A DNA stretch of 50,565 bases, taken from NCBI GenBank assembly GCA_015494065.1, contig WGCA01000059.1, positions 1 through 50,565 of the forward strand, given 5' to 3'. This DNA is from Thermodesulfobacteriaceae bacterium (GTDB lineage Bacteria; Desulfobacterota; Thermodesulfobacteria; Thermodesulfobacteriales; Thermodesulfatatoraceae). A program made the position numbers and the translations under genes. A model generated the notes under the pieces. That model had not been told where the DNA came from. It made no database searches and saw only the letters and a program-made list of their open reading frames with translations. Positions 7,347 to 15,524 of the stretch are shown here, in pieces. The first letter of the stretch is position 1. Every line of letters begins with the position of its first letter.

Positions 7347-8644
7347 GCCGGATGCTGCCCCAGGTTTTTGGCACTTACTAGAGTCAAGGTCAAAAACACC
7401 CTTAAGTTGGTTATAAGGGCCAGGACCAGAAAGGTTTCCCAGATTTTACCAACCAACACCCCGAGCATGATAAGAAAGACCCGTTCGTCCCTCTTGCCGG
7501 GGATATAGCGTAACAGGGGAAAGTCTTGGTGGAGGGGATGCTGAAAGGCCCCGTAGTATCTTTCGGCGGTATAGCTTACCATGATGGCGCCGAAGAAGGC
7601 ACATAAGGCCACGAGTTGCTGCCAGGGAAAGGCCGGGTGCCAGAGCAGGTAAAGCCCTGCCAGAAAAACAAAATCCACCAGGCGGTCCAGGACGGAATCA
7701 AGCCAGCCGCCGAAGCTGGTGGTGCGCAGACTGGCCCGGGCGATTTCTCCGTCCATACCATCCAGCATGGAGCTGAGCTGGTAGAGGAGGGCCGCCCCTT
7801 TTGGGGAAAAGGCCAAGGTAGCTGCTGCTAAAAGGCCCAAAAGGGTGGTAAGGAAGGTGGCCTGGTTAGGGCTCAGGTAGTTTACGGCCCGGGCGGAAAC
7901 CCAGGTGGAGACCTTACGGTTCAGGTACCTTGAGATCAGGCCGTCTCCGCCCCCTTTGACTCCGTGCTTTACCAGGAGCCTGGTGGCCCTTTTGAGGTCA
8001 GCCGGGGTATCTACGTCCATCCACAGGTAACCGGAAAGTTCCGTACAGGGGACGTGGGCCTCGGACATGACTTCTGAAAGGCTGATTTCTTTTTTCTTTT
8101 GGAGCAACCTTTCGGCCGCACAGAAGGCCTCCTCCGGCTCATGGAGGACGAAAAAACCGGTATCAAAGCCGGTAAACCGCTTTAAATCTTTACCCAGGGC
8201 CTTGATTTGGCCATCGACGCACAGGGCCTTGGTGGCCTCTTCCGGGCTGATGAAACGACCCTCACGGTCAATGATCAAGCCCCTTAAAGAAACCGCCCGG
8301 GTGACGAAGTCTTTCTCGTAGACGTGGTCCCCCATGGTGAGAATAATGGGGCCCTTGACGTGGTCTTTCGCCAGATAAAAGGAATAACCGTTTCCCCTTT
8401 CTGGGAAGGGATTTTCGATGAATTCCAGGTCAAATTCTGGGTGTCTGGCGCAAAATTCTTGGTAATATTGACGGTGCTTTGGGTTTATAATAATCCAGAA
8501 TTTGCTGACGCCTCTTTCGGCAAGAAGGCGGAGGTGGCGGTAGAGGAGTTCGCGCCCAGCCACCTTAAGCAGAGGTTTGGGGAAGTTTTCGGTAAGGGGT
8601 TTTAAGCGCGTGCCCCAACCTGCGGCGAGAATTACCGCTTCCAT
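7343..8644 (-). CDS. Bifunctional inositol-1-phosphate cytidylyltransferase / di-myo-inositol-phosphate-phosphate synthase
   Basis: Two fused enzymes in 433 residues. Residues 1 to about 235 are a nucleotidyltransferase (AVILAAGWGTRLKPLTENFPKP, split here as AVILAAGWGTRLKP plus NFPKPLL; MGDHVYE; WMDVDTP). The rest is a membrane CDP-alcohol phosphatidyltransferase with the full DGxxAR-x8-G-x3-D-x3-D motif (DGEIAR...GWLDSVLD, about residue 295) and several hydrophobic helices. The linker GDGLISRYLNRKVS is typical of IPCT-DIPPS. The enzyme activates inositol-1-phosphate with CTP and couples it to make phosphorylated di-myo-inositol phosphate, a thermophile compatible solute. No phosphatase or inositol-phosphate synthase is adjacent. 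Confidence 0.85.
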   Translation of the reverse strand: MEAVILAAGWGTRLKPLTENFPKPLLKVAGRELLYRHLRLLAERGVSKFWIIINPKHRQYYQEFCARHPEFDLEFIENPFPERGNGYSFYLAKDHVKGPIILTMGDHVYEKDFVTRAVSLRGLIIDREGRFISPEEATKALCVDGQIKALGKDLKRFTGFDTGFFVLHEPEEAFCAAERLLQKKKEISLSEVMSEAHVPCTELSGYLWMDVDTPADLKRATRLLVKHGVKGGGDGLISRYLNRKVSTWVSARAVNYLSPNQATFLTTLLGLLAAATLAFSPKGAALLYQLSSMLDGMDGEIARASLRTTSFGGWLDSVLDRLVDFVFLAGLYLLWHPAFPWQQLVALCAFFGAIMVSYTAERYYGAFQHPLHQDFPLLRYIPGKRDERVFLIMLGVLVGKIWETFLVLALITNLRVFLTLTLVSAKNLGQHPA

Positions 8645-8667
8645 AGGTTTAACCCCCGGAGAAAATT

Positions 8668-9507
8668 TTGGTTGCCGAACTAAATATAAGCACTGAGACG
8701 CGGGAAAAAGTCCTTTCCTTTCATCCCTTAGTGAGGGGACATTTTAATATCTGGGCCTTTTCCGCGGTGGATGAAAGGCTCTTTACCTGTTTGACCCAGG
8801 TAAAAGGGGTGATCTTTCCCCAGGTGTTCCCCGAGGTCCTTTACCGTCTGGCCCTGGCTAGAGGGCTTAAGACTTTTCCGGAATACCGGGTCCGTTTTGA
8901 TTTTCCCGGAAAACATGGCCAGGTGTTATTGTTTAGACTCCTTGACCTGCCCCATCCGAAAACGCTTTTCGTCCCCAAACTGGCAGCTTTTGGCGCGCAT
9001 CCTGGAGCCTTACCTTTGACCTTACCCAAGTTTCCCTTCGTGGTAAAAACTTTAGACGAGCACGAAGGCTACGGCGTCTTTTTGGTAACAGGGAAGGAGA
9101 CATGGGAGACGGTGTCTACCTACCTCAAGGAGCGGGAGAGGGAAGGGCGCTTTGGTTTTTTGATGCAGGAATATCTACCAGGGCACTACGACGCCCGGGT
9201 GGTGCTCATCGGACGGGAAAGGCTGGTTTTTTGGCGGGAGAAAAAGGGATTTAAAGGGAACCTGGCCCAGGAAGGGTGTCTGGTCCCCTGCCCGGATAAG
9301 GGTTTGGAGGAAAAGGCCCTTGCTCTGGCAGAGACGCTGGCGCAAAAGACCGGGATAAATCTAGCGGCGGTGGATTTCCTGGTTTCCGATAAGGGGCTTT
9401 TTTTAAACGAAATCAACTACGTTTTTGGCCGCCGGGCCCTTAAAGGAAAGTTTGAAGCGCTCTTTTTCAAAGCGGTAAAAGAATTTTTGCGGGTTATTTC
9501 ACCGTAG
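8668..9507 (+). CDS. ATP-grasp protein of unknown substrate (RimK-like)
   Basis: A 279-residue protein starting at a TTG preceded by GGAG six bases upstream. ATP-grasp features are FPFVVKTLDEHEGYGVFLV (ATP-binding strand and glycine loop), LMQEYLPGHYDARVVLIG, and the metal-binding ending FLVSDKGLFLNEINYVFG. This layout fits RimK/glutathione-synthase-like carboxylate-amine ligases, but the N-terminal pre-ATP-grasp domain is not recognisable, so the substrate is unknown. It is divergent from the osmolyte synthase with only 23 bases between them, and its 3' end overlaps the convergent histidine-kinase gene by 14 bases. Confidence 0.7.
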   Translation: MVAELNISTETREKVLSFHPLVRGHFNIWAFSAVDERLFTCLTQVKGVIFPQVFPEVLYRLALARGLKTFPEYRVRFDFPGKHGQVLLFRLLDLPHPKTLFVPKLAAFGAHPGALPLTLPKFPFVVKTLDEHEGYGVFLVTGKETWETVSTYLKEREREGRFGFLMQEYLPGHYDARVVLIGRERLVFWREKKGFKGNLAQEGCLVPCPDKGLEEKALALAETLAQKTGINLAAVDFLVSDKGLFLNEINYVFGRRALKGKFEALFFKAVKEFLRVISP

Positions 9508-10501
9508 GGAACCATACTTCAAAGCGGCTGCCCACCCCTTCTTGAGAGGAGACCTTTATTTTGCCCCCGGCTTCTTCTACAAAGCGCTTGACCATGCTTA
9601 AGCCCAAACCGGAGCCATCTTCTTTAGTGGTAAAATAAGGATCAAAAATTTTCTTTATCATTTCGTTTTGAATTCCTACCCCGTCGTCTTCAATGGTTAA
9701 GACTACAAAACCTTCTTCTTGACGGGTCTTTATGGAAATTTGTCCCTTTTCTTGAACTGCCTGTAAGGCGTTTAAAAAGATGTTCAGGACGATTTGTTCG
9801 ACCATGGCCCGGTTAAATTGGATCATGCCGATTTTGGGCTCGATCTCAAGTTTTAATTTTACGTGGGCAGGGCACAGGGCCTTTATGATGGGCAAAAGGT
9901 CTTTGAGGAGCTGGCTGAAGTTCAGGAGCTCTTTTTCTTTCCTAGTGTTTCCCAGGGCGCAGAGTTTCTGGGCGAAGAAGGAGATCTTATTGAGGATTTC
10001 TGTAAGTTTCTGGTAGCGTCTCTGGAGCTGCGGTTTATCCTTGGCCAGGAGAGAAAGAATTTGGAGCTCTCCCAGGGCCGCGGTGAGCATATTTTTGATG
10101 TCGTGACTCAGCCCGGCGGCCAACTGGCCTATGATCTCGTAGGTGTGGTAAAGGAGCTCTTTTTCTAGGGAAGAATTCCGGGGTATTTCCACTGCGAGAT
10201 GCCAAAGGGCTACCACTTTATCTTCTTTTTTTACGGGAACCACGCTTACATAAAAGTCTTTATCAAGACCTTCGGCCTTCATGAAGCCTTTGACCGGGCG
10301 TTCTTCTTCAAGGGCCCTTACCGCAGGGCAGCCGGCAGGGGGGTCCTGGCGCCCGTGGATTATCTCGTAACAATAGGCGGTCTCCTCAGGCAGAGTCAGG
10401 GTATGGTTGTGCCAAAGAATACGGAGGTCTGGAGCCAGTAAGAAAATGTACTCCGGCAGATAGGACCACATTTCTTTAGAGGGCCAGCTTATGTCTTTCA
10501 T
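9494..10501 (-). CDS. Cytoplasmic sensor histidine kinase with N-terminal PAS-like domain
   Basis: A 335-residue kinase without transmembrane helices. The first ~110 residues look like a PAS domain with the cysteine pair CYEIIHGRQDPPAGCP, common in sensors of sulfate-reducing relatives. The H-box is LAAGLSHDIKNML, followed by N-box IVLNIFLNALQAV, G1 EDDGVGI, F-box FDPYFTTK and G2 GSGLGLSMV. All catalytic motifs look intact. No response regulator lies next to it, so it is an orphan here. It is last in a minus-strand group after the GcvH-like gene and fabD, 24 bases downstream of fabD. Confidence 0.85.
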   Translation of the reverse strand: MKDISWPSKEMWSYLPEYIFLLAPDLRILWHNHTLTLPEETAYCYEIIHGRQDPPAGCPAVRALEEERPVKGFMKAEGLDKDFYVSVVPVKKEDKVVALWHLAVEIPRNSSLEKELLYHTYEIIGQLAAGLSHDIKNMLTAALGELQILSLLAKDKPQLQRRYQKLTEILNKISFFAQKLCALGNTRKEKELLNFSQLLKDLLPIIKALCPAHVKLKLEIEPKIGMIQFNRAMVEQIVLNIFLNALQAVQEKGQISIKTRQEEGFVVLTIEDDGVGIQNEMIKKIFDPYFTTKEDGSGLGLSMVKRFVEEAGGKIKVSSQEGVGSRFEVWFPTVK

Positions 10502-10525
10502 ACTTGTAATTTTTCGGAAGAGGAC

Positions 10526-11446
10526 CTAAAAAACTTGACTTTCTAGCGTTTTAGGGTCCTCAATAGTGATGAGGCGGATCTTTCCCGGAAGGATCTTTTT
10601 GACCAGCCCGGTCAGAACGTTTCTCGGGCCTACTTCCACGAATTCCCGCCCGCCAAAGGCGTAAATATTTTGGATTTCTTCCACCCAGCGCACCGGGCTT
10701 TCTATTTGCTGGCCCATCAATTCTTTGATGTGCTCTGGTTCTTCTTCTTTTTCCGCAGAGACGTTGGAGAAGAAATGCTTTTTGGGGGCTGAAAAGGAAA
10801 TGTCTTTTAAGAAGGTTTTAAATTTTTGGGCAGCCTCTCTCATTAAGGGGCTATGGTAGCCTCCACTAACTTTCAATTTGACCACCCTTTTGGCCCCGGC
10901 TTTTTTGGCCAGTTCCGCGGCATGGGCCGTGGCCTCTGTTTCCCCGGTAATCACAAGCTGTTCCGGGGTGTTGTGGTTGGCCAGGGCTACCAGGCCTTTT
11001 ACCTGCGCCTGGGCTACGATTTTTTCTAGCTTGGCCCGGTCAAGCCCGATGACGGCGTACATGGCCCCGGGATATTTTTGGGCCGCCTCTTCCATAAGTT
11101 CTCCGCGTTTAAGCACCAGGCGGAAGGTGTCTTCCAGGCTGATAATCCCGGCGGCAAAAAGGGCACTGTATTCTCCCAGGCTGTGGCCGCAGACGATCTC
11201 TGGCTCAAAAGCCCTTTCTTGTAAGGCTGAAAAGACAGCCAAGTTGACGGCGGTGAGCGCAGGCTGGAGATAGAGGGTGCGGGTTAATTCTTCAAGGGGT
11301 CCTTCAAAACACAATTTCCTGATGGGAAGACCCGTGATTTCTTCGGCAACCTCAAATACCCTGCGGGCCGCTTCAGAGGTGGCGTAAACGCTTTGGCCCA
11401 TCCCTACATATTGTGACCCCTGCCCGGGAAACATGAAGACCCGCAT
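10526..11446 (-). CDS. fabD: Malonyl-CoA:ACP transacylase
   Basis: A 306-residue FabD, which loads malonyl groups onto acyl carrier protein for fatty-acid synthesis. The N-terminus is VFMFPGQGSQYVGMG. The nucleophile elbow is CGHSLGEYSALFAAG (Ser near residue 90) and the catalytic His lies in VSGGYHSPLM (near residue 199). Length is typical. It follows the GcvH-like gene by two bases, so the two are almost certainly co-translated. No other fab gene is in the window. Confidence 0.95.
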   Translation of the reverse strand: MRVFMFPGQGSQYVGMGQSVYATSEAARRVFEVAEEITGLPIRKLCFEGPLEELTRTLYLQPALTAVNLAVFSALQERAFEPEIVCGHSLGEYSALFAAGIISLEDTFRLVLKRGELMEEAAQKYPGAMYAVIGLDRAKLEKIVAQAQVKGLVALANHNTPEQLVITGETEATAHAAELAKKAGAKRVVKLKVSGGYHSPLMREAAQKFKTFLKDISFSAPKKHFFSNVSAEKEEEPEHIKELMGQQIESPVRWVEEIQNIYAFGGREFVEVGPRNVLTGLVKKILPGKIRLITIEDPKTLESQVF

Positions 11447-11448
11447 TT

Positions 11449-11880
11449 CTATTCCTCTTCTTCGAATTCGAATTCTTCTTCCTCAAGGGGTATTTCTTCG
11501 CTTGAGGCCACTTCTTCGTATTCGTCCGCGGTCAGGAGTTCTTCTAGCTCCTCCGGGTCAGAGAGTCTTACCTTGACAATCCAGCCTTCGTCATACGGGT
11601 CGTCATTGATAATATCCGGGGCGTCAAGCAGGTCTTCGTTGATTTCTATCACCTCGCCTGAGACCGGCGCCACCAGGTCAAAGACCCCCTGCGCAGACTC
11701 CACGCTGCCGAATACTTCGTCTTTGATCAGTTCGTCGCCTTCGTCCGGGAGCTCGATATCAATAATTTCTCCCAATTTCAATTGGCCTAAGTCCGTAAGG
11801 CCGATGAGGACGGAATTTCCCCGTTTTTTCTTTACCCAAAGGTGATTTTCAGAATAAAGCCGGTCCTCTGGTATGCGCAT
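11449..11880 (-). CDS. GcvH-like protein lacking the lipoylation lysine
   Basis: A 143-residue H-protein homologue, colinear with GcvH from its IPEDRLYSENHLWV start to NDDPYDEGWIVKVRL. In GcvH the lipoyl lysine sits in an ESVKxxSD(I/L)YAPVSGE context. Here the aligned stretch is ESAQGVFDLVAPVSGE, with Gln (codon CAG) at position 64 and no other lysine in that hairpin. It cannot carry lipoate at the usual place. The C-terminus is an unusual acidic tail of mostly glutamate. GGGAGGTGA precedes the ATG. No gcvT or gcvP is nearby; it is paired with fabD. A scaffold, regulator or acyl-group partner role is possible but unproven. Confidence 0.85.
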   Translation of the reverse strand: MRIPEDRLYSENHLWVKKKRGNSVLIGLTDLGQLKLGEIIDIELPDEGDELIKDEVFGSVESAQGVFDLVAPVSGEVIEINEDLLDAPDIINDDPYDEGWIVKVRLSDPEELEELLTADEYEEVASSEEIPLEEEEFEFEEEE

Positions 11881-11906
11881 ACACTCACCTCCCTAGATAG
11901 CTACCA

Positions 11907-11917
11907 CCGATTATCGG
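11907..11917. promoter_or_regulatory. Short palindrome upstream of the GcvH-like/fabD operon
   Basis: CCGAT-T-ATCGG lies 27-37 bases upstream of the GcvH-like start. A TTGTCA sits further upstream on the minus strand, but no convincing -10 box matches it. It is either an operator or chance. Confidence 0.2.
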
Positions 11918-11982
11918 AATAATCTCTTTTTGACAAGAGAGAAATTGGTTTTTGTTCCAAATTAAGCTCTTTGTTTTGTGGT

Positions 11983-12948
11983 TCAACCGCCGATGCGGCG
12001 CATCAAGCGCTTGGGCTGGTGGTTGACTAGGCGGGAGGAGGGTTTAATAGCCAAGGCCTGGGAAAAGGCCTTTTTGAGCTCTTCTTCTCCAGCCTGGCGG
12101 ACGATGGGTTTGAGGTCGATTTCCTGGTCGGAAAAGAGACAAGGCCTCAACTTGCCTTCCGGGGTTATCCTTAAGCGGTTACACCGGTGACAGAAATGTT
12201 CGCTCATGGCAGTAATAAGCCCTATTTTTCCCCTGGCCTTGGGCAGGACGTAGGTTTTGGCTGGCCCGCCACCGTATGAAGTAACGGGTTTAAGTTCTCC
12301 TAAAGTCTCCAAACGCCTTTTGATCTCGGCCGCCGGCAAAAACGCCTTATCTTCCCAGGGAGCCCCCTCTCCCACGGGCATAAATTCGATAAAGCGGACC
12401 TCTACCGGCATTTCCAGGCTCAGGAGGGCCAGGGCCTCTATCTCGTCGTCGTTGTATCCTTTTAAGACCACCGTGTTGATCTTGACCGGGGAAAGCCCTG
12501 CTTTTAACGCCGCTTCGATACCTTGAAGGACACGATAAAGATAGGGTTTGCCGCACAGGGTGGCGTATCTTTCAGGCCTTAAGGTGTCAAGACTTATGTT
12601 GACCCGTTTGAGCCCGGCCTTTTTGAGTTCGGCGGCGGTCTCAGCCAAAAGGACCCCGTTGGTGGTAAGGGAAAGGTCCCGCAGCCCTGGCAGCCGCGCT
12701 ACCTCACGCACAAAAGCCACCAGACCTTTGCGGACCAGGGGTTCTCCACCGGTTAAACGGATCTTTTCTACGCCCAGGTCAAGGGCCACCCGGATAATCT
12801 TTAAAAATTCTTCGTAGGAAAGAATTTCTTCCGGGGGCAGCCAGGAAAAGGTATCTTTGGCACTGCAGTAAAAACAGCGCAGGTTGCAGCGGTCTGTGAC
12901 CGAAACCCGAAGATAGTTTATTTGGCGTCCGAAAGAATCACGTAACAT
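11983..12948 (-). CDS. moaA: GTP 3',8-cyclase (molybdenum cofactor synthesis)
   Basis: A 321-residue radical-SAM enzyme converting GTP to the cyclic precursor of molybdopterin. The N-terminal cluster is CNLRCFYC (Cys 21, 25, 28), then IRLTGGEPLVRKG. The second, GTP-binding cluster is visible as HFCHRCNRLRITPEGKLRPC. The chain ends in RRIGG, keeping the conserved C-terminal GG. It overlaps the upstream DUF4416 gene by 11 bases. Its presence implies molybdo- or tungstoenzymes elsewhere in the genome. Confidence 0.95.
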   Translation of the reverse strand: MLRDSFGRQINYLRVSVTDRCNLRCFYCSAKDTFSWLPPEEILSYEEFLKIIRVALDLGVEKIRLTGGEPLVRKGLVAFVREVARLPGLRDLSLTTNGVLLAETAAELKKAGLKRVNISLDTLRPERYATLCGKPYLYRVLQGIEAALKAGLSPVKINTVVLKGYNDDEIEALALLSLEMPVEVRFIEFMPVGEGAPWEDKAFLPAAEIKRRLETLGELKPVTSYGGGPAKTYVLPKARGKIGLITAMSEHFCHRCNRLRITPEGKLRPCLFSDQEIDLKPIVRQAGEEELKKAFSQALAIKPSSRLVNHQPKRLMRRIGG

Positions 12949-13468
12949 TTTTTAGTTTTTCCCGGTAGCGTTCTCTGGCTTTAAGAAAGATAGCTAAGGC
13001 CTCCGGGCTGGCGTAGTCGGGATATGTCCAGGGAAGGGGCCTGAACGCCCCTTTTTGGTAAAGGAGGGTGACTTCGGCGTAAACCCCGTCGCTTAGATAA
13101 ATCCGATGGGAAAAATTCTTGAAAGTTACCAGTACGAGCCGTTCCAAAAGGAGATACCCCGGGTCGATGTTTACCAGCCTTTTGCCGCCGTGGCTTAAGC
13201 GTCTTTCAATCTTATAGGCCAGGTGTTTGACAGGGACAATTTTTGCCTGAGGGATGAGGTCTTTGAAAAAGACGAATTTCCGTTTAAGGTCCGGGCCAAA
13301 TTCAGGTTCGTAATAATTGGTCTGGTCAAAGGGAAGAAGAGGACTTTGAAAATCGCGGGGCCCAAGGCAGGTTTCCAGGGCCTTAATTGCCTCTTCGATG
13401 AAGTCTTCGCGCCCCGCAAAAACGCTAAAAAAGAGCTGGGCCGGTTTAGGCCTTTGAGGATGACTCAT
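12938..13468 (-). CDS. DUF4416 family protein
   Basis: A 176-residue protein with the DUF4416 pattern: PAQLFFSVFAGRED at the start, FDQTNYYEPEFG, KRLVNIDPGYL, FSHRIYLSDGVYAEVTL and the ending PLPWTYPDYASPEA. The family is common in Desulfobacterota-like and other anaerobes and has no known activity. It overlaps a Trm112-like gene upstream (23 bases) and moaA downstream (11 bases), so the three form one operon. A link to molybdopterin or tRNA biology is only a guess. Confidence 0.85.
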   Translation of the reverse strand: MSHPQRPKPAQLFFSVFAGREDFIEEAIKALETCLGPRDFQSPLLPFDQTNYYEPEFGPDLKRKFVFFKDLIPQAKIVPVKHLAYKIERRLSHGGKRLVNIDPGYLLLERLVLVTFKNFSHRIYLSDGVYAEVTLLYQKGAFRPLPWTYPDYASPEALAIFLKARERYREKLKNVT

Positions 13469-13673
13469 CTTTTTGACAAACCTCAGCTAAGGGTTTGGCC
13501 TCTTCAGGCAGCATAATAGGAATGCCGTCCCTTATTTCGTAAAGGAGGGCGCATTTCTGACATACCAGCCCGGAGAACTTTTCCTCCAATACCAGATCGC
13601 CCTTACACTTGGGGCAGGCCAACACCGCCAGGAGCTCTTGGGGAATCAGGTTAACCATAAGGCCGTCAATCAT
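13446..13673 (-). CDS. Trm112-like zinc-ribbon protein
   Basis: A 75-residue Trm112-family protein. Four cysteines in two pairs (CPKC at 20-23 and CQKC at 38-41) can bind one zinc, followed by the family's YEIRDGIPIMLPEEA. In eukaryotes Trm112 activates methyltransferases; the bacterial short forms are poorly characterised. The start at 13673 has GAGGAGGT seven bases upstream, better than the in-frame ATG five codons later. First gene of the Trm112/DUF4416/moaA operon, divergent from thrC. Confidence 0.88.
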   Translation of the reverse strand: MIDGLMVNLIPQELLAVLACPKCKGDLVLEEKFSGLVCQKCALLYEIRDGIPIMLPEEAKPLAEVCQKDESSSKA

Positions 13674-13753
13674 TTCCGTGACCTCCTCAAAGATTTATAC
13701 ATGCAGGATCGGCTACACTTGTTAAGATAAAAGCAATTCTTAAAGGAGGCAAA

Positions 13754-15145
13754 ATGAAATATATAAGCACCAGGGGAAAAATAGCGCCTATCCCTTTCAA
13801 AGAGACCGTCCTCATGGGGCTAGCCGAAGACGGGGGGCTTATTTTGCCGGAAAGGATTCCGGTTATCCCCCGGGAGACCTTAAAGACCTGGGCGATCCTC
13901 TCCTATCCGGAACTGGCCGTTGAAGTCTTCAAGCTCTTTGCCGATGATATCCCGGCAAGTGATTGGCGCCGTTTGGTGGCCCGGGCCTACGCCACCTTCA
14001 GGCACCCTGAGGTTTGCCCGGTGGTCAAGAAGGGTCCGGTCTATATCTTGGAACTCTTTCACGGCCCCACCTTGGCCTTTAAGGACGTTGCCCTCCAGCT
14101 TTTGGGGCACCTTTTTGAATATTTGCTCCTTGAGCGAAAGACCAAGTTGAATATCCTGGGGGCCACTTCTGGTGATACCGGCTCAGCGGCCATTTACGGG
14201 GTTAGGGGACGGCAAAATATAAAGATTTTCATTTTGTTTCCTCACGGCCGGGTCTCTCCGGTGCAGGCCTTGCAGATGACCACGGTGCCCGATGAAAACG
14301 TCTTTTGCCTGGCTATTGAAGGCACCTTTGACGATTGTCAGGCCATCGTCAAGGCCATCTTCGGGGACCTGGAATTCAAAAGGCACTACCACCTGGGGGC
14401 GGTAAATTCTATCAATTGGGCCCGGGTCCTGGCCCAGGTGGTGTATTATCTCTGGGCCTACTTCCGGGTAAGGGCGGAGACCGGGGCGGAAGAAGTGCGC
14501 TTTGCGGTGCCCACCGGGAATTTTGGCGATATTTTTGCAGGCTATCTCGCCAAAAGGATGTTGGGGAAGGGTATCGAACGCCTGGTGTTGGCTACTAACG
14601 AAAACGATATCCTGACCCGTTTCGTAAACAGGGGAGATTACTCCGTCGGGAAAGTGACGCCAACCATCAGCCCTTCCATGGATATCCAGATTGCCAGCAA
14701 TTTTGAGCGTTATCTTTATTACCTTTTTCACGAAGACCCGGTGCGGGTCCGCGAGGCCATGGAAAGGTTTGCTCACACGGGCCGATTGATTTTTGCGCCA
14801 GAAGAAATCCGCCGGGTACAAGAAGATTTCCTTTCTCTTTCGGTAAACCAGGAGGAAACCCTGGCCACCATAGCCGAATTTTACCAAAAGACCGGCTATA
14901 TCCTTGACCCACATACGGCGGTAGGGGTAAGGGCCGGGCTTAACTTTTTAGACGAAAGGCCGATGATCTGTCTGGCCACCGCTCATCCGGCCAAATTCCC
15001 GGAGGCGGTGAAGAAGGCCCTGGGCAAGGAGCCTGAGCGTCCCAAGCCCTTACAGGGGCTTGAGAACCTTCCGCGGCGCGAGGTGATCCTTCTTCCAGAG
15101 GTAGAAAAAGTCAAGGCCTTTTTGGCCGAACACGCCTTAATTTAA
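13754..15145 (+). CDS. thrC: Threonine synthase
   Basis: A 463-residue PLP enzyme converting O-phosphohomoserine to threonine. It opens with KYISTRGKIAPIPFKETVL, and the PLP lysine lies in LFHGPTLAFKDVALQ (Lys110). The phosphate-binding GATSGDTGSAAI follows. The length and N-terminus match the long (E. coli/yeast-like) ThrC class. AAGGAGG precedes the ATG by a few bases. The small interrupted gene starting 11 bases downstream has its own AAAAGGAGG site and may share the transcript. Confidence 0.95.
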   Translation: MKYISTRGKIAPIPFKETVLMGLAEDGGLILPERIPVIPRETLKTWAILSYPELAVEVFKLFADDIPASDWRRLVARAYATFRHPEVCPVVKKGPVYILELFHGPTLAFKDVALQLLGHLFEYLLLERKTKLNILGATSGDTGSAAIYGVRGRQNIKIFILFPHGRVSPVQALQMTTVPDENVFCLAIEGTFDDCQAIVKAIFGDLEFKRHYHLGAVNSINWARVLAQVVYYLWAYFRVRAETGAEEVRFAVPTGNFGDIFAGYLAKRMLGKGIERLVLATNENDILTRFVNRGDYSVGKVTPTISPSMDIQIASNFERYLYYLFHEDPVRVREAMERFAHTGRLIFAPEEIRRVQEDFLSLSVNQEETLATIAEFYQKTGYILDPHTAVGVRAGLNFLDERPMICLATAHPAKFPEAVKKALGKEPERPKPLQGLENLPRREVILLPEVEKVKAFLAEHALI

Positions 15146-15156
15146 AAGGAGGTTTT

Positions 15157-15486
15157 ATGAAAAAAAGGATTCTTTTCTTAGTGCTCTGGTTTGCCCTTCT
15201 GGGGATAGGTTCCGTTTGGGCCGAAGTTATCGAAGTACAAATCCAAAACCCCACTTCTTATCCTTTACGCCTAGCTAATCTGTATAAGCCCTGAAGGGTC
15301 CGCGTGGATTTCCCGGAGGGAAAAACAATCAGACCCAGGGGCCATATCCCCGTTAGAATCGATATTGACGGGAAGAGGGCGGCCATCGTGGAGGTTTGTT
15401 TTCAAGACCCCAAGGGCAAAAGATGGTGTACCAATTTATGGGTCAAGAGGGGCCAGAAGGGAGAAAAATTCGTCTTGGGCCAGTAA
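15157..15486 (+). pseudogene. Small exported protein interrupted by an in-frame TGA (nonsense mutant or Sec/readthrough candidate)
   Basis: AAAAGGAGG precedes an ATG that opens a signal peptide (MKKRILFLVLWFALLG...VWA). The frame reads on to residue 45, meets TGA (15292-15294), and then stays open in the same frame for 63 more codons to a TAA. The downstream half has clear coding character (VDFPEGKTIRPRGHIPV, IVEVCFQDPKGKRWCTNLW), giving a ~109-residue periplasmic protein. After the TGA lies a hairpin: GGGTC (15296-15300) with GACCC (15332-15336), enclosing TTTCCC-GGA-GGGAAA (15309-15323). A CGA-to-TGA mutation or sequencing error is the simplest reading. Selenocysteine is possible because selA is present. 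A GTG at 15304 could also start a short separate product. Family unknown. Confidence 0.55.
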
Positions 15487-15490
15487 TGAA

Positions 15491-15519
15491 AAAGAGGGGA
15501 GTTTAAAACTCCCCTCTTT
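15491..15519. terminator. Bidirectional rho-independent terminator
   Basis: A perfect 14-bp inverted repeat, AAAGAGGGGAGTTT-A-AAACTCCCCTCTTT, lies between the interrupted small gene (plus) and the porin gene (minus). A-runs and T-runs on the two sides allow it to serve both converging transcripts. Confidence 0.85.
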
Positions 15520-15524
15520 AATGT

